Positions 31,096-49,700 of a DNA stretch of 64,000 bases are shown here, one piece after another. The stretch comes from Chamaecyparis obtusa (Eukaryota > Streptophyta > Pinopsida > Cupressales > Cupressaceae): assembly GCA_027943335.1 (NCBI GenBank), contig BSBK01003566.1, forward strand, positions 27,501 to 91,500. Direction: 5' to 3'. The position numbers and the translations under genes are program-made. How positions within the stretch are numbered: the first letter of the stretch is position 1; each line of letters begins with the position of its first letter. The notes beneath the pieces are model-generated. The model worked only from the letters and a program-made list of their open reading frames with translations. It had not been told where the DNA came from and did not search any database.

Positions 31096-31695
31096 GTAAG
31101 TCCCACTATAACTGGCTCCTTGATAAATCTCTAGATCCTTTGATAAGTTTTATTTTTTTGTATTATTTTCTTTTACATTATTTTTTACAATGCAAAGTAA
31201 GAGAAACCCAAATTATTGGATCCTTAGTTTCTGAATTCTAGCATCCTTGAAAACAAAATGAAGCTTAGATCATCAGAATCAGATGCCTAATTACTAATTA
31301 GAAAAGTAGTACATGATTCAGCAACAAAACCTACCATATACAGCTCAATGAAGTAGAACAAGTCTCACAGGAAATCCCTGATAGAAGAGTAGTGACTGGG
31401 TAACATTTTCAATGGAACTAAAGAAAGAGTTTTTTGGACATTGACTATTGATGAGAAATTTTTCATTCTTGGCTTGAGTATCATTATGAAAATGGACTAA
31501 ATCAATGTGTAAAGTTATTATAGAATTAAATGCTCCATCCCCATGGTGAAGTTATTGTAGAATTAAATGGTTTTCACATATTTTCATGGAGGATAGTGGT
31601 CATAGTATTAATAAGAAGGTCAATGTTCTCAAAACATAAACACAGTTTTAAAACAACTTAAAAGACTTTAATAATAGTTCATGAAATGGGGCTCA
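31096..31695. other. Non-coding, no gene seen
   Basis: Possibly intron of the captured ureidoglycine aminohydrolase fragment at its left side. No exon recognised. Confidence 0.4.
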
Positions 31696-34600
31696 TCAAT
31701 AATCATCTGCAATGCCAGCAAGGTCCAATTCTTGATCACTCATGTCTGCATCTACTAGATCTTCTTCGTCATCATCATCTGTGGCATGCAATACATTCTC
31801 TCTTACAGTCTCTTCACTAGTAATCAAAATATCTTCTTGAAACAATCCATCATCATCTTCATCCACTTCTTCGAATGTTTCTTGTAGATTAATATATTGC
31901 CCATTAGGACTTAAATCAATAATTTCGATGAATTTCTGTTTTGAACGAGACTTTGTTTGAATGACATATGACCATCTTGGGCTTCTTACATCATCAATTA
32001 GAAATGATTGGTTGATTTGAAAAGGGAAAACATATGGCTCATCCATCTTTGATAAGAATTGCCCTATATTAGCACGTATAAATCCATACTCATCAAATTG
32101 TACTGGGGATGGTCGGATCCACTTACATTTTAACAATATAGGACTATTTTCACCAAAATCCACTTGAATAATTTCTTGGATGAATCCAACATAGAATTTC
32201 TTCTCGGTTTCATGATGAAACTCAGCACTAACAACACAATCACAATTTATCTTTCCTTTGTCTTTTTGCTCTACCCTTAAATGACTACCATAGGCCCACA
32301 TGCCATTAAATCGCATAGCCCATAAATGTGGAGATTGTGAAAGCTCACTTTCCTCTATTGTTATATGTTGACCTTCTTCTTTTGCATCATGAACAGCACT
32401 GGCAATCCATTCTTCAAATTTTGGAAAAGTATCACCTCCAACCAAACTATGATGTTTGCGCTTTTGAGGTCAATGTTGCAAGAAACTTTGATTTTCTTCC
32501 TCATATTTTCTACATACAACATTAATGACATAGTAAGATTAATAATATAAATGTGTAATACATATGAGTAAATAAACAATTGTGTAGAATGTTTTACCTA
32601 TGCCATGTATCAAATGAAGATGTGTTTTGAAGAATAAATGCATGCAATGTACTTCTTTCCTGATGTGATAGCTTGAAGCGGCATCCATTGCCCTCTAATA
32701 CTTCGCCTACAACTCTCTCATCTTCATCATCATCCCATACACGTCGATTCACATTTTCAAAATCCTTCATATATTTTGTACAAAATCCCATGACCTCTTG
32801 CATTGAATATCCCTCAGCCATGCTGCCTTCTGGTTTTTCCCTAGTACGAACAAATTGTTTCAAAACCTTCATATATCATTCTATAGGATACATCCATCTT
32901 GTTCTTACTGGACCGCAAAGCTCTAGTTCATATTCTAGATGTATCAAAAGATGCATAGAGATGTTAAAGATTGTTGGTGGAAATTCCTGTTCTAGAAGAC
33001 AAAGAACTTCAACAACCTCCTCCCTCAAACTGTCAAAGTTTGATGGATCTGCTACATGTGAACTCATTCTCTTAAGTATTAGCCCCAACCTTATGATTGC
33101 CAATCTTGGCCCTTTTTCCAAACCCAATATATTAACCACAATTGGTAAAATGTTCTCGATTATCACATGATAATCATGGGTCTTTAGGCCTCTTAAGCTA
33201 TTAATTTTAATTTGGCTTCTACTGGCAATACTTACATATCTTGTAGGAAAGCGAGTCTGAGACATCAACTGTAAGAATTGTGCATGTTGTTCTTTTGTCC
33301 AAACATAGGGAGCACTAGGTTTTCCATATTTTTCACCATCATATTTTTCAACCCAAAGATTTCGATGAATCTTTAAATCTCGAAAGTCTTCGCGTGATGA
33401 AATAGTATCAAAAGCACCAAAAAGAGTTTCTATAATAGCATAGGCTATATTTTTCTCTGTATGCATAAAGTCAACAGTGTGCCTGATGGTTATATCCTTG
33501 AAGTATGGAAAATTATAGAATATGCACAACCTTTTTACACCACTTTGATTACATGGATCATATCAAATACCAGGAATACCACCATTTGTAATAAATGACA
33601 TTCTTTTTTTTCCATTGTCAACAATGTAATCACCTATTATTGCCAAAGGTTCTTCAGGATTCTCTTCTTCACCATTGAAACGTGTTTTTTGTTGACGATA
33701 TGGATGATCCACTTTTAGATAAGCACGATGTCCACAAGAAATACACTTACGCAAACTTCTTGAGTGCCTCACAAAATCCTTAAAGTTACAAGCTGGACAA
33801 CCATGATATCCATGAACAGTGAGACCAGACAATGTACCATATGCAGGAAGATCATGAATTGTAACCAATAAGGAAGCTCTTAAAGTGAATTTGATTTAAT
33901 GACCATCCCTTAAAGATTGAATTGCTTCAACTCCTGTCCACAATTCCATTAGCTCATCATATAGTGGCTCTAGATAAGCATCTATTGTATCTGAAGTCAC
34001 ACTTTTCTTTCCTGGTATAATCAATGATAACATCAAGAAAAATGGTTTGGTTACTAGCCATGGAGGCAAATTATAATTTAATAAAAAAATAGGCCAAGTT
34101 GACCATTTCGTACTTTGATCTGAGAATGGGTTCACTCCATCTAGAGCCAAACCCAACCTTATGTTACGAGGATCTTGAGAAAAATTGGGCCATTTGTTAT
34201 CAAACTCCATCCACATATTAGAATCAGGCACATGTCGTTGTTTCCCATCAGTGCTCTTATTTAGAGCATGCCACTTCATAAGCTGAGCAATGTCTCTACA
34301 CCGATACATTCGTAGTAATCGTGGGATTATCAGAAAGTGGTGAAGAACTTTTCTAGGGACCACAGCTGATTTCAATCCTTTCCTGTACCTTGCTTCATGA
34401 CATTTTGGACATTCAGTATCATTTGCGAGATTTTTGCGAAATAATACGCAACCATTCACACATGTGTGGATATTATCATACCCCAATCTGAGATCACTAA
34501 TTTTCCTTTTACATTGACTTCGTTTTGTTGGCAATGTGGACTCAACAGGTAACAATGAACATAATAATGCCAACAACTGATCTACACTCTCATTTGTCCA

Positions 34601-35068
34601 ACCATGCACCACTTGCAAGTTAAGAATTTGAAGGATTGTTGTCAAATGACTTAACTTGCAATCAGCATACACAGGCTTTAAAGCATCCTCCATTGCCTTG
34701 GCCCAATCATCGTCTAAACCCTCGTTCAACATTCTATTGACTTCAAACCCTTCGTCTAGCTTTATTGTGCCTTCATCTATGTTCGGTGCCACTTCATCTA
34801 TGTTTGGTGCCACTTCATCTATGTTTGTTGCCTCTTCACCTCTCACATTTTGCAATTCTATCATATCTTTGTAATAGTTATAAGCCCAAGGGCTTATACC
34901 ACTATGCCCATGTCTTATCATATGTCGATAAATAACATTTCTATTTTTCATTTTTCCACCAAGACAGTTATTACATGGACATGGATATTTTTCCACATCC
35001 CTCTCATCAGCTACTCTCTCATCATATGCATGATATTGATCTGTAGTCAACCTTCTTTGCTGATCCAT
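31696..35068 (-). pseudogene. TNPD-type CACTA transposase, inactivated
   Basis: The start MDQQRRLTTDQYHAYD is at 35068. Exon 1 runs to 32598 (donor GTAAAA) and exon 2 runs from 32519 (acceptor TATGTAG) to 31696. Domains in order: transposase-associated Cys motif (CPCNNCLGGKM) near 34980; TNP2-like catalytic region about 34400-33600 with LLRMYRCRDIAQLMKWH, DGVNPF and CPACN; DUF4218 region about 33500-32870 (HTVDFMHTEKN, HLLIHLEYELELCGPVRTRW); DUF4216 region about 32320-31950 in exon 2. The frame is continuous but broken by TAA 33896-33898 and TGA 33563-33565, 32876-32878 and 32470-32472. The TGA codons sit where Trp or Arg fit. The protein would cut and join CACTA ends; this copy cannot be made whole. 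Confidence 0.85.
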
Positions 35069-35212
35069 TTGTAATATTTTGCATTCTAGTATTAAATTAG
35101 AATCTGATTTCAAGATAGCGAAAAATAAATCTAAAAAAAAAATCAAATAAAGCATAAAAAATAGTGATAAAGTATGTTTCAAAGCATAAAAAGCAGCAAA
35201 GTTTTGAATTAC

Positions 35213-35383
35213 CTTTGAATTAATTGCAGAAGGTGTCCCCAAATTTGACCTTTCTTCAAAGAGGCCTGATGACATCAATTTTTTTATGAACAGTGAATTC
35301 TTTGCCTGTCTTTCAATAAGTCTCCGAGTCCTCTCCAAACAAGCTTTATCACCCATGCAAGTAGCCACTACAGTTATATGCAC
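35213..35383 (-). CDS. Splice-bounded 57-codon exon of unknown identity
   Basis: 171 nt between acceptor ATTTTAG and donor GTAATT, phase 0 on both sides, no stop. It reads [18 protein letters not shown], then [20 protein letters not shown], then [17 protein letters not shown]. It lies 145 bp upstream of the TNPD start codon on the same strand. It could be a 5' exon of the transposase gene or another captured host exon. I do not recognise the family. Confidence 0.4.
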
Positions 35384-35485
35384 CTAAAATAAAAATTTTC
35401 AAATACACACATCAGATAATTAAAGACACTATAACCTATTAAAAAAACAACATAAATAAGAAGTTGAACAAAAGAAATTTTATGG

Positions 35486-41969
<6,484 letters not shown>

Positions 41970-42038
<69 letters not shown>
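41970..42038. repeat. (AT)n microsatellite, 69 bp
   Basis: Uninterrupted dinucleotide run. Confidence 0.97.
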
Positions 42039-42042
<4 letters not shown>

Positions 42043-43657
42043 TATCTTTATAATTAAATTAATTAGATTACACAAATATAATATAGCACATTTGAATATA
42101 TACATTGGGACATTCAGGTATCCTATTCAATTATATGCTTCAGATATATACTTCTCACATACTCTTCAAATATATATTCGTAAGCAGGCAGATTTGCACC
42201 CTAGCCCCCCGAACCGGGTCTGGGTTTGGGTCTGGATTCGCAGACCAGTCCGCGCTGGATCTGGGCAAGGTCCGTCTGTGGACTTGTGGGTTCTATCTTC
42301 TTATACTTTAAGTTATATTTGTATAAATACTTTCCAGGATGTTTGAGATAGGTTCCAACTTCATAGGAGTTAAGATGCAAATTCTAGATTTTGGGGGTTT
42401 TCAAAAAATTCCAGACCTCACCAAATTTCAAGGTCCAGCAAGCCTTTAGCAAGGTTACCTCCCACAATCTATCATGGATTTCTAAGGTCAAACTGAAGCT
42501 GGCAAAATGATTCTCAAAGGGTTTTAACTCGCTTCATCACAAATCACTTGGTTTCGACCCCATCTCTATGACAAACTTAGCTTAGCTTAGATTTCATGAA
42601 GTAGGAAGGTTAAACTACTCTCACTAAGTTGGCTTGGATTCTTACCCATAGCATATATGAGCTAATTTGAGTGATAAAACTAGATTTAACTATAAGCATG
42701 CCATTATTCATTAAGTTGGTTCTAATAATGAAGATTTGAGAACAATCTCAATCCTAATTGTTGTTGTGGACAAATATTTGTACAAATGCCACAGGTTGAA
42801 AATTGTAACCCTTAGGAAATGTTCTTTTGATGCTCATGACAAAAGAACTAGGTGCTTAGGCGAATCTGACTTAAGTTTGTTCTAGTAATAGTAAAAAATT
42901 AGCTATTCATTAATTCATGGAAACTCTGTCAAACGTATGGTTGAAGTCAAAATGATTGTATTGCTGACTTAGTAGTAAGAGTGGTCCTGTCTCGAGTTCT
43001 TTATTAATTACCAAAGTGATGATAGCCTTACAAATGACTCAATTGTGAGAAATCTCTTTTTATTTCCGTTACATTTTTTTGTTCTTTGCATGATAATTTT
43101 TTTTGTTAAGTTGGACTTATGTGACTAAGTATCCCACTTCCCACAGTTTCTTTTATACTTGGCTTCACCAATCATATAATTAGGCAAAGTGAAATAAGAT
43201 GTCTTCTTAAACTAATTTCTTGGAACTATAGCTCTAAGAGTCACTTTTTTAAGAGTTTCCATTTCTAAAGTAACTAAAAGATACACAAGAACATTAAATG
43301 GAGATATTGCAAAACTATAAAGGATGAAAATGGTGTACTAATTTTATTCATAAATCTCTACTCAAGGTGCAAATTGAAAAGAGTCAAAACTTTTATCTTA
43401 AAAATTTGTGGATTTTTCTTTCTAATCTATTTCTTTGTTTTGATCTGAAAGAAAATTTAGTATATGCCAACATACTTGTTATGCGTTACATGCCCTGATG
43501 TGGGTAAATGTTCAACATAGGCTATACAACTGTTTTAAGTTTTTGAAATTGTTACTTATATCAGCAAAGATTTCATGTTATAATGCACATTGATTGCTTA
43601 TGCTTTTATCATGACTCATCTTTTTATCTATTTTTCTATGGTGTTGAGCGTTTGTAG
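42039..43657. other. Non-coding, with a short GC-rich island
   Basis: 42196-42290 is strongly GC-rich (CCCGAACCGGGTCTGGG and similar) inside very AT-rich DNA; no family assigned. The stretch before 43658 probably includes intron DNA of the captured RPN1 fragment, since a good acceptor (GCGTTTGTAG) ends it. Confidence 0.4.
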
Positions 43658-43758
43658 GGAGTAACATTGGATCTGGATGATGAAATGACAAATGGGAATG
43701 AAGAGCAAAGAGAGCAGTTACGGGAAATAATTAATAACATAAAATTGAGTGAGGGCTT

Positions 43759-43814
43759 TTTGTCACTTGCACGTGATCTTGAGATAATGGAAGCCAAGTC
43801 TCCTGAAGATATCT
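43759..43814 (+). repeat. 56-bp direct duplication flanking the LINE fragment, left copy
   Basis: Identical to 45105-45160, running from TTTGTCACTTGCACG to GAAGATATCT. Only the right copy continues into the true exon end (ATAAG|GTGACA). Confidence 0.95.
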
Positions 43815-45104
43815 TAAGGTTAGCTGAATAAAATCATAGCTAAAGACAAAGGATGAGAGGAGTTTCAAAAGAAAATTCAAATCAACCCATTCATAGGTCT
43901 TAAAAATATCTATTATAAGAAAATAACCTACCTTCTTATTAACCATCAATGAATGGATATTTTCATGAATAGATAGAATAGAATCCATGATTTTCCAGCC
44001 AAATACAAACTCCTTTTATTGAGAAGAGATCAACTAAGGAAGGCTCTACTTAAGATGAAACACAAGGATCTTCAAGAAGATCTCATAAAGAGAATTACAT
44101 AAGCTAATATGGTAGAAATCATGAAAGGAATTAGCACCAACTTTCTTTCAAAAAGAACTCTCTAGCAACCCCTATAATGTCATGATTAGCCACAATATCC
44201 CAATAAAGTTAAAAGAAGAATGTGAGAAAACTATCAGGGTTTGGCATTTTGTTTCCTTCAAATGAAAAAAAACTATATTATGAACCCCATCCTCCGAATG
44301 AATCCTGGTAAGGGCATGTTTCATATCTCCCAAGACAAGAGAGGGGTCTCCCTTAAAAATTAGTGTTGACAATCAAGATCCATAATCTAATCATTTGAAA
44401 GTAGAGAGGGGAAGAAATCAATTCCCCCTACATGATGTATTCATATTTAACAAAATTCATACCATTAAAATTGATGGAGTGGATTCTATTAGAGGCATGA
44501 TGCTTGAGGGTGGACATATGAAAAAATAGTATTCCTTTACTTCTAGAAGTCTTCTTTTTTTGTAATGATATCATGAAGTTGATATGAAATAAAAATTTCC
44601 TAATTCACAAGGACAATAGAATCTCCCTAGGATTGAATCTAGGCTTAAATATCATCTAATTCACTTTTAAAATGATTCTTTATATTAAATATATGACCAA
44701 AGGAAGATTTTTTCCATCTTAGCACATTGGATTTATCTAAAGATAACTTCTTTATAACATGATACATATATATACTTGTAACATCTATACTCCACCATTC
44801 TCCAATTTTATTTTTGAGATCTTGGTTAAAAGTCCACATATTCTCAAATGTAAAGGGAAAATTAGTTTTCAAGCATCCATCATTAGTTGTGAACACAATG
44901 GGAAAATGGTCCAAACCAATACATGAAAGAACTAAGAGCCTGTAATAGTATGAAATCATCCAATCAAGGAAGATAAAATCCCAATCTAATTTAAATCAAA
45001 CAATATTCTAAAAATTGCATCTATTGGATCACATGAATGAAGCCCCATGTAAATCTAGATCCAAAAGACCCAATAAATTGATAAGATGAAGCATATCATA
45101 TATA
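43815..45104 (-). mobile_element. L1-type LINE fragment, truncated at both ends
   Basis: On the minus strand, decayed frames give the end of an endonuclease domain near 44959-44830 (DHFPIVFTTNDG; FTFENMWTF; IGEWW) and then the start of a reverse transcriptase near 43985-43815 (SILSIHENIHSLMVNKKVGY; WVDLNFLLKLLSSF). The order is that of plant L1-type elements. The catalytic RT core and 3' tail are missing and no poly(A) is seen, so ordinary 5'-truncated target-primed insertion does not explain it. It interrupts the RPN1 exon between 56-bp duplicates. Confidence 0.75.
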
Positions 45105-45160
45105 TTTGTCACTTGCACGTGATCTTGAGATAATGGAAGCCAAGTCTCCTGAAGATATCT
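45105..45160 (+). repeat. 56-bp direct duplication flanking the LINE fragment, right copy
   Basis: Perfect partner of 43759-43814. It keeps the original join to the exon's last five bases. Confidence 0.95.
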
Positions 45161-45165
45161 ATAAG

Positions 45166-46196
<1,031 letters not shown>

Positions 46197-46421
46197 ACTC
46201 GCTATAATATTTAAACTTATTATAATATAATACTATATGCACTTTATAATTCTATCTAGGAGGCTTTTCTCCCTTCTCTCTCTTGATGCCTTGAACATCA
46301 TCTTTTAATTGTTTCCTCTTTTCTTCTTTGCATAGGTTTTTGTGCTAGTGTCTCTTCTTATATCCCTTGTGAAAGGTCTGGTCTGCATCTTTTGATTCTT
46401 CTATTCTTGCACTCTCTTCTC

Positions 46422-46453
46422 CTGATGATGGATCACAGAGTGTGATCCGAAAC
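46422..46453 (+). ncRNA. Hammerhead-ribozyme-like core, imperfect
   Basis: CTGATGA (46422-46428), then a perfect 8-bp hairpin (GGATCACA, loop GAG, TGTGATCC at 46430-46448), then GAAAC (46449-46453). This is the CUGAUGA-stem II-GAAAC order of hammerhead ribozymes, such as those carried by Penelope-like elements and retrozymes. One extra T lies between CTGATGA and the stem, and no strand completing stems I and III with a cleavage site was found nearby. It is at best a decayed or partial ribozyme. Confidence 0.3.
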
Positions 46454-47439
46454 GTTGAGGCTAAAAACACATACACAATCAAATCCAGAAACGCACACAT
46501 ATAAGAAATGTAAAGCTGCATTATATGTTTTTTTGCTATTAACATAATTGTTTAATGTGCTGAAAATTTTATATTCAGAATTAATTTGATGTTTAGATTT
46601 AAGTGGTAAATAAATTAATAATAAATAAATATATTTGTTTTTGGAAGTAAATTTAGATTTTTAGGGTATTTAAATTGATTACTTTTAAAATATTTATATA
46701 ATTTGAATTTTAATCAATAATGTTCCAAATATTTAATGATAAAATATTGTTGTCTATTCGTATTTTGTAAAATAGGCATTTTATCTTTTATCTATTTTCT
46801 TTAGTATCTATTTCAAAACTCAAATGATGAGAACCAATTCATATAAGTTGATCAACTATCATATTAAATAAATTTATAAGCAAATAAATATATTAAAATA
46901 ATAAAAAGTCAAGGAGATAGATAATTAGGAGGCCTAATATTTCTATATAGTTACATCTTAATTTGAGATATTCTAATTTTTTATGAAATTACATTATTTA
47001 TTTTTTTAGTGATTTAAGCCTTGATGGGTTCCATCTAATTAATTAGGGTCTTAACCTTCTTACCCTTCTAGTCTTAAATCATATTCAATGTAGATCGATT
47101 TTAATGTAATTAGAACTATTTTTTGTCAAAACCCGTACAACTTATAGACTGCACTCGATTTTAATAATGTTAGAACTATTATTTGTCAAGACTTGTACAA
47201 CTAATTTTGTTTACTTATAATAATTATAATTTGGCTATTCTTTTTTATAACACTATCTCTAAATCTTGTTTATCAATCGGTTTTGAAATCTCCAAAAACC
47301 CAGATTTAGGGCATGAGAAGGGTGTACATATAAGATTGCTTGCGGCGCAATACACCTATTGACGAGAAAGCGTTATTGGTGAATTGGAATTTCCAACTCT
47401 TTGATATTATATTCAAATGTTATAATTATAAATGAGGTA
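46454..47439. other. Non-coding CACTA interior near the right end
   Basis: AT-rich, no gene recognised. A direct pair near 47100-47210 shares GATTTTAAT.A....AGAACTATT.TTTGTCAA. Confidence 0.4.
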
Positions 47440-47720
47440 TAATCATGCATTTAGTCATTTTGTTTAGGAGACTAATTATGTAGTCATTAATTTAATCTTT
47501 TATTTAGTAAGTTTTGTTTCAGTAACTAATTATTAGTGACTAATTATTTAATCATTTAATTAGTCATTTATTTAATCATCTATTTAGTCATTTTTATTTG
47601 ACTGCACTTGTGATTTTACCTTATGATCAAATTACTCACATATTTAGTCATTTATATTTGTGAAGTACAAAACATTAGTAGAATATGATCAATTTTAGTC
47701 ATGTGACTAAAATTTTTAGT
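47440..47720 (+). repeat. CACTA subterminal repeat zone (right)
   Basis: About a dozen TTTAGTCATTT, AGTGACTAATTA and TTTAATCATT words in 280 bp, the same word family as 3105-3720. Matching subterminal zones support pairing the two ends into one element. The words run largely in the same orientation at both ends. Confidence 0.6.
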
Positions 47721-47727
47721 CATGTAG

Positions 47728-47754
47728 TCACATATTTGCCAAAATGTACTAGTG
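47728..47754 (-). repeat. CACTA terminal inverted repeat, right
   Basis: Read inward: CACTAGTACATTTTGGCAAA. Ten bases match the left end exactly. In element orientation this is the 5' end. Confidence 0.68.
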
Positions 47755-47757
47755 TTC
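47755..47757. repeat. CACTA target-site duplication, right copy (TTC)
   Basis: Partner of 3056-3058. Both outer flanks also share the word CATACATAGCATAAT (3018 and 47767), which may be chance or a pre-existing local repeat. Confidence 0.6.
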
Positions 47758-47967
47758 ATAATGTAACATACATAGCATAATTCATATATTCTTTACATAC
47801 ACTAAGATCCCAGTTCAGCATTAACTTCCACACATTCAGTTCACAGTCACTTCTACATCAAAACATCCAAACAAGCCCATTTTAACATAAACCCAAGCCA
47901 AAACCAACTTCTAAACAAGCCTTCCATAAACACCATGTACAAAAAATCTAAAATCTTCCAACAAAAC

Positions 47968-48334
47968 CTAACCCAGAGCAGTAGGAAACTTGGTAACAGT
48001 TGTACTTCCTTCAGAAGCAGCATGCCTAGCCAGCTCTCCAGGCAAAACAAACTTGACAGTAATCTCAGTTTGTCTAGAGGAAAATGTCACGATCTTGTCA
48101 AAAATATCAGCAGAGAAGCAGCCTCAGGAGTAATCTTATCAAAAATATCAATCATAAAGCTCTCCATGATATCCATGGCAGCACTAGATATTCCCTTGGA
48201 GGGATGCACTTGTTTCAACACCTTGTATTCTCAAATTTCATTGCTTTGACTGTTGAATCCTTTGTGGGCTTGAACATCACTTTCTTTGCTTTTCTCATCT
48301 TTGGAGAATCCTTTACTTCATTCTCTCCTCTCAT
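47968..48334 (-). pseudogene. Histone H2B pseudogene
   Basis: The minus strand gives [20 protein letters not shown] followed by [18 protein letters not shown], and in a second frame FVLPGELARHAASEGSTTVT before a TAG at 47968-47970. These are H2B signatures ([14 protein letters not shown], MNSFxNDIFE and LPGELAKHAVSEGTKAVTK). A lysine-rich tail (MRKAKKVMFKPTKDSTVK) lies upstream from an ATG at 48334 in another frame. At least two frameshifts break it. The coding core is uninterrupted by introns, as in H2B genes. Around 120 codons fit the normal H2B length of 125-150. It lies just outside the right CACTA end. Confidence 0.8.
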
Positions 48335-49700
48335 ACCATCTTCTTTAAGAATCCACACCTTAGGTTTCCTTCAGCAACTCCATATCCACCATATCAAACA
48401 AGTTCTTGGTTCATGCTTGTTTAAGCTTGCTAATTGGTTGGACCATCAACCAAATTCTTGATCACCTCTTCCAATGGTGATTAAAGTATTTGAATACCCT
48501 TTTTCAAGTTGCATAGCATATGTCAAAACAAAGACTATGTGTTTTGGAACATCACACCTTAAAATTGCTAAATCATGTTTCCCAACTAGGCCTAATAGGC
48601 TCAATTAACAAAGAAAACCTATTAAGGACTCACTCGCAGACCTTGCCACTTTCAACAGTGTCTTAAAATGACTCTAATTAGAGGATTCTACCATCAATTT
48701 GAATATTTGACACTTCTAGATGTAAAAGCCCCAAATTGGTCCCAAAACCCTCTAGAAACTAGGGCTCGCCCAATGTCTCGTCTCCTAGCACCATAGAAAC
48801 TAAACTAAAGTTGATTCACCATCATTTGACCATCCTATGATGGATTCATGCATAAAATACCCCCCTCCAAAGGCTAGAATGTCTACTGTTGTACCCTTGC
48901 ACCAATTTGATGACCCTTATGCACCCTTCAAACTCATCAAACTCAATCAGTCACTCTCAACTTGCAAAATCTTCATCTTTCCTGCATTTCCAATGTTAGA
49001 ATACTAAGTTACAAGGTTTGGATCTATCCCCAAGTGACAACAAATACATAAAGGGGATGGATCAATGAATTGCCCTGTCTAATAGCCTTGCAGCGAAGGA
49101 AAATGCCACTTATCTCTAAAACTTTCCAAAGGACTAATCAAAAAAATTACTTTTTTGAGTACCCTTTTCTGAGTACATTGTCATATCCAAAGGAAATATA
49201 TGGTTTTTTTGGAGCGTGTATTTCTTCTCACCCCTATGGCTCCAAAAATGCATGAAAAGTGAGTGATTTAACAAAGGAACTATATAAAATAATTAACCCC
49301 AAGACTTCAAACTATAGATAGTGTCTTATTATGTCATAAAACCTCTAAATACCAAAGACCTATAACCCCAAAAAACCCCAAATTTGGTCTCTTGAAAACC
49401 TTAAACCAAGGGTTTCTCAAATCGGTGCCCTCCAATCACTTCCAGGTTTAAACGGTTATTGATTAACCTTTAAATGAACAATATAAGATGATCCAAATCA
49501 TCAGATATCCCTATCCTTAAGACCAATCTTTTGGTGCTATACCCTTTCCATGAAATTCAATGTATTTTCCACCATTTGTTGACTGTGATCACTTCTTCTT
49601 TCACTTGTTTGCACACCAAAGCATTATATTTGTATTGTACATGTTAGATATGCTCATTCCATGAAATTTAGGCTTTCACTTTCATGGGATGATGCTCATC
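48335..49700. other. Non-coding, no gene seen
   Basis: No supported gene. Another AGGCCTAATAGGCTC-type word lies at 48590. The last part probably contains intron of the SNF2-type gene, as a TATGATGCAG acceptor ends within the next feature. Confidence 0.4.

Larger units (their letters stand above)
43658..45165 (+). pseudogene. RPN1: Captured 26S proteasome RPN1 exon, split by a LINE fragment
   Basis: The exon begins at 43658 after acceptor TTTGTAG and ends at 45165 before donor GTGACA. Without the insert (43815-45104) and one repeat copy it is exactly 162 nt, 54 codons, phase 0. It reads LDLDDEMTNGNEEQREQL, then INNIKLSEGFLSLARDLEIM, then EAKSPEDIYK. This is a conserved block of the proteasome base subunit RPN1 (PSMD2), a scaffold that binds ubiquitin receptors. 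RPN1 is near 890 residues, so about 6 percent is present. No adjacent exon was found. Kept splice sites show a DNA-level copy rather than a processed one. Confidence 0.8.

Noticed and set aside
32328..33170. Plus-strand frames opposite the transposase (up to 165 codons)
   Set aside because: They are antisense to the TNPD domains and show no independent family features.
43731..43988. Single 85-codon minus-strand protein
   Set aside because: It is an artificial join of LINE reverse transcriptase residues with the antisense of the RPN1 exon duplication.
46381..46500. Complete, active hammerhead ribozyme
   Set aside because: The core has one extra base before stem II, and no complementary strands or cleavage site were found on either side.
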